From an uncultured Terriglobus sp. (GTDB taxonomy: Bacteria > Acidobacteriota > Terriglobia > Terriglobales > Acidobacteriaceae), in assembly GCA_937859825.1 (NCBI GenBank), contig CALMAP010000190.1, forward strand, positions 1 through 5,200: a stretch of DNA of 5,200 bases. Direction: 5' to 3'. Below the pieces are notes generated by a model. It was given only the letters and a program-made list of their open reading frames with translations, searched no databases and had not been told where the DNA came from. Positions 1 to 4,684 of this stretch are shown here, piece after piece. A program made the position numbers and the translations under genes. Position 1 is the first letter of the stretch, and the number at the start of each line of letters is the position of its first letter.

Positions 1-1401
1 GCCTACAATCCGCACGAAGGCACGGTCGTTCGTGGCGGCTACGGTGTCTTCTACGGTTTGACTTCCAACTCGCTCTGGTACACCCTGCGTCGCGAGAACG
101 GTATTTACCAGCAGCAGTTCTCTACCCCCACTATCACAGTAAACGCGTACACCGCAATCACCCCCACGCCGGCGGCAGGTCAGCCCAATGTCCGGCTTTC
201 GCAGCCTGCTGCTACGGCTTACGTTTCGTATGCCCCCCAGGGTGGAATTCCGGCCTTCACGCCGCCCGGGCCTGCTCCGATCAACCAAGTGACCGGTGCT
301 GCCACTCCGGCTGTGAATCCTGGTCTTCCACTGAACGCCATCGGCGTACGTGGTGCGAGTCGCAACTTCCTCAACCCCTACACACACTCCTACGATCTCT
401 CGGTCGAGCAGCAGCTTCCGCTGCGGGCCACGCTCACTGTGGGCTATGTCGGCACGCGCGGTATGCGCCTGCCGATCTATGTCGACACCAATGTCGATCC
501 CACGTCGGTCATCAACCGCCAATACCAGCTCACAGGCACGAATGGCGTCGTGTCCAACTTCTTATTCCCCTACTACACGGCCCGTCTGTACAGTGGGACT
601 GCATCCGTCCTGACCGGCTTCTCCGACGTTAACAGTTGGTATAACGCCGGTGCCTTCTCGCTGCGTAAGCCTTTCGCGAACGGCATCGAGATACTTGCCA
701 ATTACACCTGGGCGCACACTACGGACGCCGGCCAGTCTGGCGCGCCGAATGGCACCTTCAACGGTACCGATTCGCCGATCATTCCTTTCGCTACAGGCCA
801 TCGCTCCGGTCGGGGCGCGGAATACGCCCGATCTGACATTGACCAGCGTGGCCGCTTCGTGGGTACTCTGCTCGGTGTGACCAAGCTGCCGATTCATAAT
901 AGATTTGCGGCGTACGTCACCAATGGCTGGGAGATTTCAGGTACGGTGACCGCACAAACCGGTTTTCCGGTCACGGGTTTCATTAACGGTACCATTGCCT
1001 CACGCCTTAGCGGCGACGGCGGCATCTCCGGCGCGCAGGTCACTTCAGGAACAGGCTATCGTGTACCGGATGTCATTGCGGGACGCAACAGCTTCAAAGG
1101 TCCCGGTGTTCACAATACGGACGCCCGGATTTCACGGCAGTTTCCTATCTTTCGAGAAGGCATGCGTTTCGAGATTGCCGCAGAGGCATTCAATCTCACA
1201 AACCATCGCAACATACTTGCTGTTAACACGAACGCCTACAACTACACAGCACCCACCACCACTGCGTCGCCCACAAATTGCGCGGCCAGCAATACCGGCG
1301 GTTGCTTCACACCGAATGCGTCGTTCTACACTCCCACGTCAACGTCATCCACGCTGTACGGTCCACGTCAACTTCAATTCCTGGGTCGCTTCTACTTCTA
1401 A
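1..1401 (+). CDS. TonB-dependent receptor, Oar-like outer-membrane beta-barrel protein (C-terminal part)
   Basis: The frame is open from the first base, so the 5' end lies outside the window; the visible part is 466 residues ending in TAA. A TTG at 58 can be read as a start, but the 19 upstream codons (AYNPHEGTVVRGGYGVFYG) are typical interior sequence of the family, so it is not the true start. The fragment covers the C-terminal half of the barrel: a segment reading HSYDLSVEQQLP followed by TLTVGYVGTRG, a strand reading EILANYTWAHTTD, the segment NGWEISGTVTAQTGFPVT, then ARISRQFPIFREGMRFEIAAEAFNLTNHRN. It ends in GRFYF, an aromatic C-terminus of the kind recognised by the BAM machinery. In acidobacteria these large proteins normally carry an N-terminal carboxypeptidase-regulatory-like domain and a plug, not visible here. 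They are thought to import or bind large substrates such as glycans; the substrate cannot be told from this fragment. A Cys pair (fragment residues 427 and 435) lies in a Thr/Ser/Asn-rich, probably surface-exposed loop near the end. Family call is firm, substrate unknown. Confidence 0.9.
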   Translation, partial: AYNPHEGTVVRGGYGVFYGLTSNSLWYTLRRENGIYQQQFSTPTITVNAYTAITPTPAAGQPNVRLSQPAATAYVSYAPQGGIPAFTPPGPAPINQVTGAATPAVNPGLPLNAIGVRGASRNFLNPYTHSYDLSVEQQLPLRATLTVGYVGTRGMRLPIYVDTNVDPTSVINRQYQLTGTNGVVSNFLFPYYTARLYSGTASVLTGFSDVNSWYNAGAFSLRKPFANGIEILANYTWAHTTDAGQSGAPNGTFNGTDSPIIPFATGHRSGRGAEYARSDIDQRGRFVGTLLGVTKLPIHNRFAAYVTNGWEISGTVTAQTGFPVTGFINGTIASRLSGDGGISGAQVTSGTGYRVPDVIAGRNSFKGPGVHNTDARISRQFPIFREGMRFEIAAEAFNLTNHRNILAVNTNAYNYTAPTTTASPTNCAASNTGGCFTPNASFYTPTSTSSTLYGPRQLQFLGRFYF

Positions 1402-1422
1402 CCTTGAACCGAGACAAAGACA

Positions 1423-1455
1423 ATGCCCGGCAAATGCCGGGCATCGTTCGTTTGC
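1423..1455 (+). terminator. Probable terminator after the TonB-dependent receptor gene
   Basis: A perfect 9-bp G/C-rich stem (ATGCCCGGC at 1423-1431, GCCGGGCAT at 1436-1444) closes a four-base AAAT loop, starting 21 bases after the receptor stop codon. It is followed by CGTTCGTTTG, which is only modestly T-rich, so the hairpin is strong but the U-tract is weak. Read on the minus strand the same hairpin is followed by TGTCTTTGTCTC, so it could also stop transcripts arriving from the convergent operon. The hairpin is seen directly; terminator activity is inferred from position. Confidence 0.65.
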
Positions 1456-1595
1456 GGCTTCAGTTTGTCTATATGGAAAAAGCTGTCAAGCTCCTGCCCG
1501 ACGAACTCATTCTGCGTGAATACGTTGTGAGTGCATACAATACTGCTGAGTTTTCTTACAATGGAAAGTAAGGCAGGACGTCTATGCCTCGATGA

Positions 1596-1616
1596 AGTGA
1601 CCCAGTCTGGGACACT
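1596..1616. repeat. 21-bp near-perfect palindrome
   Basis: AGTGACCCAG (1596-1605) and CTGGGACACT (1607-1616) are inverted copies around a single central T, with nine of ten positions complementary; the one mismatch is A1600 against A1612. Such a symmetric site could be a protein-binding operator, a remnant of an insertion-sequence end, or a small hairpin in RNA. There is no start codon or promoter close by that would favour an operator. The symmetry is seen directly; no function is assigned. Confidence 0.5.
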
Positions 1617-1642
1617 GCGCAGATGCGGAACCGTTGACCTTG

Positions 1643-1740
1643 AGATGTAGCTTCGGGCCAAAGGCCCGGCATCTATCAGCCGAGCCGAAGGCCCAGGAAA
1701 TCAGTAAGACAGTCACTCGAGCGCTGAAGACGCGACCCAA
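1643..1740. repeat. Degenerate G/C-rich intergenic repeat cluster
   Basis: Three short units are spaced by roughly 30-40 bases, each with a purine core flanked by partly complementary G/C arms. They are CGGGCCAAAGGCCCG (1654-1668, perfect 6-bp stem with AAA loop), GAGCCGAAGGCCC (1682-1694, imperfect) and GCGCTGAAGACGCG (1721-1734, imperfect). From memory, intergenic regions of Acidobacteriaceae often carry families of units of the form GGGCCGAAGGCCC and GCGCTGAAGGCGC; these look like decayed relatives. None is followed by a T-tract, so they are poor terminators. The perfect first hairpin is certain; membership of a dispersed repeat family is unverified. Confidence 0.4.
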
Positions 1741-1820
1741 GAGGCGCAGCCACATCCAAATGGAATTGTTCCAAACAAGTTCAATCCCATGAGGATTTTG
1801 ACGAGAACGTCATTCCAATC

Positions 1821-1870
1821 AGGAATTTAGCGGACATGCCGGTGTAAACCGAACGAGATGAGGAATTTAG
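1821..1870. repeat. Direct repeat AGGAATTTAG, two copies
   Basis: The ten bases AGGAATTTAG occur at 1821-1830 and again at 1861-1870, with 30 bases between the copies. The flanks differ (ATC..CGG against ATG..AAT). Two copies could be chance in an A-rich stretch, a target-site footprint, or a small duplication. No inverted repeats bracket the interval, so a mobile element is not supported. Confidence 0.4.
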
Positions 1871-1899
1871 AATAAAGGGGGAGGGGAGAAGGAAAGGGA
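1855..1899 (-). terminator. G-free, C/U-rich trailer downstream of the tRNA (possible Rho-dependent termination region)
   Basis: The + strand has no C from 1855 to 1904, so the minus-strand transcript that runs past the tRNA 3' end has no G over 50 bases. The part just beyond CCA is almost pure pyrimidine (TCCCTTTCCTTCTCCCCTCCCCCTTT in sense, 1874-1899). C-rich, G-poor, unstructured RNA is the known hallmark of Rho utilisation sites. No hairpin with a U-run ends the minus-strand operon nearby, which makes Rho-type termination or simple 3' trimming plausible. The composition is seen; the function is inferred. Confidence 0.3.
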
Positions 1900-1976
1900 T
1901 GGTGCACCCGAGAGGATTCGAACCTCTGACCTACAGCTTCGGAGGCTGCCGCTCTATCCAGCTGAGCTACGGGTGC
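1900..1976 (-). tRNA. tRNA-Arg, anticodon CCG, reads codon CGG
   Basis: The minus strand folds into a complete cloverleaf. The acceptor GCACCCG (1976-1970) pairs with CGGGTGC (1910-1904). The D-arm reads GCTCAGCTGGATAGAGC. The anticodon stem is GCAGC/GCTGT (one G-U at its base) around loop CTCCGAA, giving anticodon CCG. The T-arm is AGAGG-TTCGAAT-CCTCT. The discriminator base is A (1903) and CCA is encoded at 1902-1900, giving 77 nt. The 5' end lies only 11 bases after the stop codon of the 89-aa gene on the same strand. It is therefore either released from a long mRNA by RNase P, or driven by a promoter inside that gene: TAAACT (1990-1985 on the minus strand) is a poor -10 match with no -35. 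The tRNA call is firm; how it is transcribed is open. Confidence 0.97.
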
Positions 1977-1987
1977 CTGAGAGCAGT

Positions 1988-2257
1988 TTACACCGCACTC
2001 TCCTGCTTCTTGCGGCGAATCTCTTCCATGGCGGAACCGATCAGTTCCTTGGCATCGTTGATGCTCTTCATGACGGCCTCGATGTCGAGCGCGGGTTTGG
2101 ACGGATTGCGGCTGGAGACGCAGTAGACGCCGTGCTGCCCGATCAGGGCGAGCGCGTCGGTAAGCACGTCGAGTGAAACGGCAAGCCGACCGCGCTCCAC
2201 GCCCATCATGAACTCGTACTTCTCGAGTTCTTCTTTTCGGTCCCAGAAAACGGGCAT
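1988..2257 (-). CDS. Small hypothetical protein, 89 aa, probably helical
   Basis: I do not recognise a family. The protein is 89 residues, rich in charged residues, with no signal peptide or membrane segment, so it is probably cytoplasmic. Residues 6-45 (DRKEELEKYEF...LALIGQHG) and 57-85 (ALDIEAVMKSINDAKELIGSAMEEIRRKKQE) look like helices, joined by a segment containing YCVSSRNPSKP; the C-terminus is strongly basic (RRKK). The ATG start is supported by AGGAG eight bases upstream. It lies downstream of the GxxExxY gene across an 87-bp gap containing a large inverted repeat, and ends 11 bases before tRNA-Arg. The good ribosome binding site and protein-like composition argue that it is a real gene; the function is unknown. 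Confidence 0.72.
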   Translation of the reverse strand: MPVFWDRKEELEKYEFMMGVERGRLAVSLDVLTDALALIGQHGVYCVSSRNPSKPALDIEAVMKSINDAKELIGSAMEEIRRKKQESAV

Positions 2258-2265
2258 TTGTTGAG

Positions 2266-2270
2266 CTCCT
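2266..2270 (-). promoter_or_regulatory. Shine-Dalgarno AGGAG of the 89-aa gene
   Basis: AGGAG on the minus strand sits eight bases before the ATG at 2257-2255. It begins four bases after the end of the large inverted repeat (2275-2345), so folding of that repeat would place a long stem directly before the ribosome binding site. Confidence 0.7.
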
Positions 2271-2274
2271 GTCG

Positions 2275-2345
2275 AAGAGCGTCCGCCACGACGCGGCGTT
2301 CTCGCAGCGACGCCTCGTGACCGTTGCGCCGCAGCGGACGCTCTT
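2275..2345 (-). repeat. 71-bp inverted repeat with 12-bp perfect arms between two minus-strand genes
   Basis: AAGAGCGTCCGC (2275-2286) is the exact reverse complement of GCGGACGCTCTT (2334-2345). The 47-bp interior can fold further in two mutually exclusive ways: CACGACGCG (2287-2295) with CGCCTCGTG (2311-2319), one mismatch, or GCGGCG (2293-2298) with CGCCGC (2327-2332). The far arm overlaps the last base of the GxxExxY stop codon, and the near arm ends just before the next gene's Shine-Dalgarno. On the minus strand no U-run follows, so it does not look like a classical terminator. It could be an RNA-processing or stability element, a translation control hairpin, or a tiny inverted-repeat insertion. 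The arms are seen directly; the role is unknown. Confidence 0.7.
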
Positions 2346-2734
2346 TATAGCCGGTTTACTTTACGGCAGATACCGTCCTTTAGCACGGCAACATTGAAGT
2401 TGATGAGCAAGCCAAGACGCTTGTCCGAGAGCCTGAGGTAACTCAGCAACTGGGCATGATGCACGGCGTGAACGGCCTCGATCGCCTTCACTTCAACGAT
2501 GATCTGGTCGGCAATCAGCAGGTCGAGCCTATAGCCAACATCACACAATTTGTTGCCCTCGTAGACGAGTGGCAGCGCAAGTTGCTGTCGAAAGGGGATC
2601 GTTGACCGAGTCAACTCAAACGCAAGACACGCTTCGTACGCACTTTCAAGCAGGCCGGGACCGAGGCGCCTGTGAACGCGAAAGGCACAGTCCAGCACGG
2701 AGGTAGCCAGCGCATTCAGAGCGGCTTCGGTCAA
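2345..2734 (-). CDS. GxxExxY family protein (PD-(D/E)XK nuclease-like fold)
   Basis: The 129-residue protein matches the GxxExxY family in length and motifs. The signature is GLLESAY (G27, E30, Y33) inside VHRRLGPGLLESAYEACL. A PD-(D/E)XK-like core follows: D71 in YRLDLLI, then E81-V-K83 in IIVEVKA, and a QxxxY motif (Q95, Y99 in QLLSY) as in RecB-type nucleases. All candidate catalytic residues are present. The family is widespread, often in many copies per genome, and its biological role is not established, so nuclease activity is only a fold-based expectation. The start is TTG (2734-2732), directly next to the gcvPB stop codon and with AAGGAG six bases upstream. The predicted N-terminus (MTEAALNALATSVLDCAFRVHRRLG) matches the usual start of the family, which supports this unusual codon. 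It is probably translated by coupling to gcvPB. Confidence 0.88.
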   Translation of the reverse strand: MTEAALNALATSVLDCAFRVHRRLGPGLLESAYEACLAFELTRSTIPFRQQLALPLVYEGNKLCDVGYRLDLLIADQIIVEVKAIEAVHAVHHAQLLSYLRLSDKRLGLLINFNVAVLKDGICRKVNRL

Positions 2735-4330
2735 CTACCACTCCTTGGCAGCAGTATCCGGCTCGACGCCGTCAGGAGCGGCAGGTGCCTTCCATCGCAG
2801 CACCGGCTTGCGCGCGGCGGCGGTTTCGTCCAACCGGCGGATGCGCGTGGAGTGCGGCGCGGTCTTGACCAGTTCGGGGTTTTCCGCTGCCTCGCGCGCA
2901 ATCTGCTGCAGCGCTTCGATCAGGAGGTCGAGTTCTTCACGGGACTCGCTCTCCGTCGGCTCAATCATCATCGCGCCGCTCACGATCATCGGAAAGCTGA
3001 CCGTGTAGGCGTGAAAGCCGTAGTCGATCAGCCGCTTCCCCATGTCGCCGGTTTTTACGCCATTCTTCGCCTGCAGCTTGTCGCTGAACACCACCTCGTG
3101 CATCGACGCGGTCTTGTACGGCAGGTCGAAGTAGCCGTCCAGCTTGGCGCGAATGTAGTTGGCGTTCAGCACGGCGTCCTCCGTGGTCTGGCGCAAGCCG
3201 TCCGGACCGTTGGCGAGCGTGTAGGCAAGTGCGCGAACGAACATGCCGAAGTTGCCGTAGAACATGCGCACACGCCCGACCGACTGCGGACGATCGTAGT
3301 TAAAGCCAAGCGTTCCATCTGCTCGCTCAACGACAACCGGAGTCGGAAGAAACGGTTCCAAAATGGCCTTGCACGCGACCGGACCGGAGCCAGGACCACC
3401 GCCTCCATGTGGCGTGGAGAAGGTCTTGTGCAGGTTCAGGTGCATCACGTCTGCGCCGAAATCACCAGGACGCGTCTTGCCGACGAGCGCGTTCATGTTC
3501 GCGCCGTCCATGTAGAGCAGCGCACCTTTGGCGTGGAGAATGTCCGCAATCTCGTGGATCTGGCTTTCGAAGACGCCGATCGTCGAGGGATTGGTGAGCA
3601 TCAGCGCGGCGGTGTCTTCGTCCACGGCCTTGCGCAGTTCGTCCAGATCGATTGCGCCGTCCGCGTTCGACTTGAGGTTCTGTACTTGGTATCCAACGAC
3701 CGCCGCCGTCGCCGGATTGGTGCCGTGCGCGGAATCGGGCACCAGCACCTTTTTGCGGGCGTTGCCCTTGCTTTCATGGTAGGCGCGCACCATCAGGATG
3801 CCGGTGAACTCACCATGGGCGCCGGCTGCGGGCTGCAGCGTGATCGCGTCCATGCCGGTGATTTCCAGCAGGCAATCCTGCAGCAATTTCATGATGCCAA
3901 GCGCACCCTGCGAGAGCGACTCCGGCTGATACGGATGTGCCTCGGCGATGCCCTCCAGGCGAGACACCGCTTCGTTCACGCGGCCGTTGTACTTCATCGT
4001 GCAGGAGCCGAGTGGAAACATGCCGAGGTCGATGGCGTAGTTCCAGGTAGAAAGCCGTGTGAAGTGGCGAACGATCTCGATCTCGCTCATCTCTGGCATT
4101 GCGCCAAGGTCCTCGCGCAGCGAGTCGCCCAGCAGAGCGGAAGCGTTCACGGTTGGAACGTCAAGTTCGCTCAGGCGATAGGCCTTCTTGCCAGGCGAGC
4201 TCTTTTCGAAGATCAGGCCTTCGTTCTGGCTGGTGTGCGTGGTCGCCTTGCGTGGTGTGCCGACGAAGGGTTTGGTCTCGTCCTGCTGAGCCGAATTGGT
4301 GAAAGGAAGGTCCGCTACTGCTGTCGCCAT
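2735..4330 (-). CDS. gcvPB: Glycine dehydrogenase (decarboxylating) subunit 2, P-protein beta
   Basis: GcvPB pairs with GcvPA to form the PLP-dependent P-protein of the glycine cleavage system. This enzyme decarboxylates glycine and transfers the aminomethyl group to the lipoyl arm of GcvH, in the cytoplasm. The 531-residue protein is complete. Landmarks are MFPLGSCTMKYN (104-115), PAAGAHGEFTG (168-177), DSAHGTNPATAA (199-210), LLYMDGANMNA (271-281, with D275 the expected PLP ring-nitrogen partner), and NLHKTFSTPHGGGGPGSGP (299-317), where K302 is the expected Schiff-base lysine. It is somewhat longer than many GcvPB proteins: about 30 N-terminal residues and a roughly 45-residue tail (TAPHSTRIRRLDETAAARKPVLRW...) lie outside the core fold. 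The ATG at 4330-4328 has AGAGG five bases upstream, overlapping the stop of the preceding 113-aa gene. gcvPA lies two genes upstream on the same strand, and the next gene starts immediately after this stop. No frameshift or missing key residue was seen. Confidence 0.98.
   Translation of the reverse strand: MATAVADLPFTNSAQQDETKPFVGTPRKATTHTSQNEGLIFEKSSPGKKAYRLSELDVPTVNASALLGDSLREDLGAMPEMSEIEIVRHFTRLSTWNYAIDLGMFPLGSCTMKYNGRVNEAVSRLEGIAEAHPYQPESLSQGALGIMKLLQDCLLEITGMDAITLQPAAGAHGEFTGILMVRAYHESKGNARKKVLVPDSAHGTNPATAAVVGYQVQNLKSNADGAIDLDELRKAVDEDTAALMLTNPSTIGVFESQIHEIADILHAKGALLYMDGANMNALVGKTRPGDFGADVMHLNLHKTFSTPHGGGGPGSGPVACKAILEPFLPTPVVVERADGTLGFNYDRPQSVGRVRMFYGNFGMFVRALAYTLANGPDGLRQTTEDAVLNANYIRAKLDGYFDLPYKTASMHEVVFSDKLQAKNGVKTGDMGKRLIDYGFHAYTVSFPMIVSGAMMIEPTESESREELDLLIEALQQIAREAAENPELVKTAPHSTRIRRLDETAAARKPVLRWKAPAAPDGVEPDTAAKEW
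2741..2746 (-). promoter_or_regulatory. Shine-Dalgarno AAGGAG supporting the TTG start of the GxxExxY gene
   Basis: AAGGAG lies within the last codons of gcvPB (Lys-Glu-Trp-stop), six bases before the TTG at 2734-2732. The strong match and good spacing decide in favour of TTG; there is no ATG or GTG start further upstream that would not lie inside gcvPB. Confidence 0.75.
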
Positions 4331-4335
4331 GTTTT

Positions 4336-4340
4336 CCTCT
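4336..4340 (-). promoter_or_regulatory. Shine-Dalgarno AGAGG of gcvPB
   Basis: AGAGG on the minus strand lies five bases before the gcvPB ATG. Its first A is the last base of the TAA stop codon of the 113-aa gene, so the two reading frames are joined by a nine-base gap and are probably translationally coupled. Confidence 0.6.
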
Positions 4341-4681
4341 TAGAACTCGATACGTTCGCCGTCCGCAGCGGTAAAGCTACCCGCTTCCGGACCATCCAGA
4401 TCTTCTTCGCGCAGGCTCAGCGCCAGCACGGTTCCGTTCGCAAACTCCACTGTGAGGGAGCTGCCTTCGTTCCACTCGGCGATCTCAACATCTTCCGAGA
4501 TCACGCTGCACAGTGCATCGCGGTATCCCGGTTCGGTGAAGGCGATCGAGATGCCATCTCTGTCTGCAACGTGCGGCCATGCGTAAAGCGTGAGCAGGGC
4601 ATCACCAAAGCGAAGCTGCAGGAAGTCTTCGACGAACTCGACCGCGGTCAGTTGTTGCTGCTGGAGCGCTTCGAAACTCAT
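4340..4681 (-). CDS. Acidic hypothetical protein, 113 aa, encoded between gcvPA and gcvPB
   Basis: I do not recognise a family. The protein is 113 residues and strikingly acidic: 23 Asp/Glu against 5 Arg and no Lys, for a net charge near -18. It has no signal peptide or membrane segment and is probably cytoplasmic. The N-terminus (FEALQQQQLTAVEFVEDFLQ) contains a four-Gln run and may be helical. The remainder alternates in a beta-like way (LRFGDALLTLYAW, DVEIAEW, SLTVEFANGTVLALSLREED) and ends GPEAGSFTAADGERIEF. The repeated pattern of hydrophobic strands and turns suggests a small beta-sheet domain. It starts with ATG three bases after the gcvPA stop, with no strong Shine-Dalgarno, so translation probably depends on coupling to gcvPA. 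It ends nine bases before gcvPB. Placement suggests co-expression with both P-protein subunits; a role in assembly or control of that complex is speculation. Confidence 0.8.
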   Translation of the reverse strand: MSFEALQQQQLTAVEFVEDFLQLRFGDALLTLYAWPHVADRDGISIAFTEPGYRDALCSVISEDVEIAEWNEGSSLTVEFANGTVLALSLREEDLDGPEAGSFTAADGERIEF

Positions 4682-4684
4682 CGT

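Larger units (their letters stand above)
1402..1899. other. Convergent intergenic region without a supported gene
   Basis: About 500 bases separate the receptor gene (+) from the tRNA (-). Reading frames here are short and carry no recognisable family sequence. A 32-codon ATG frame at 1473-1571 (MEKAVKLLPDELILREYVV...) has no upstream Shine-Dalgarno and was not called. The stretch holds the terminator hairpin, a 21-bp palindrome (1596-1616), a degenerate G/C-rich repeat cluster (about 1643-1740), a 10-bp direct repeat (1821-1830 and 1861-1870) and a 50-nt stretch with no C (1855-1904). A TACAAT at 1536-1541 resembles a -10 box but has no acceptable -35 partner. The pieces suggest an old, decaying insertion or repeat landing zone, which is inference. 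Confidence 0.6.

Noticed and set aside
1536..1541. TACAAT as a promoter -10 box
   Set aside because: No hexamer resembling TTGACA lies 16-18 bases upstream, and no gene follows on the + strand.
1473..1571. 32-codon ATG frame after the receptor terminator
   Set aside because: No Shine-Dalgarno, no convincing promoter, and no recognisable family; it lies in a decayed intergenic stretch.
1398..1661. 87-codon minus-strand frame across the receptor stop and intergenic DNA
   Set aside because: It runs through the terminator hairpin and the 21-bp palindrome, and the translation resembles no known protein.
1402..1976. Possible integrated element at tRNA-Arg
   Set aside because: No second copy of the tRNA 3' end is visible in 1402-1899 and no integrase is encoded, so there is no attachment-site evidence.
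1899..2176. Short + strand frames over the tRNA and the 89-aa gene
   Set aside because: Part of the translation is simply the antisense of the tRNA (the familiar RGFEPLT artefact) and the rest is antisense to a gene with a good ribosome binding site.
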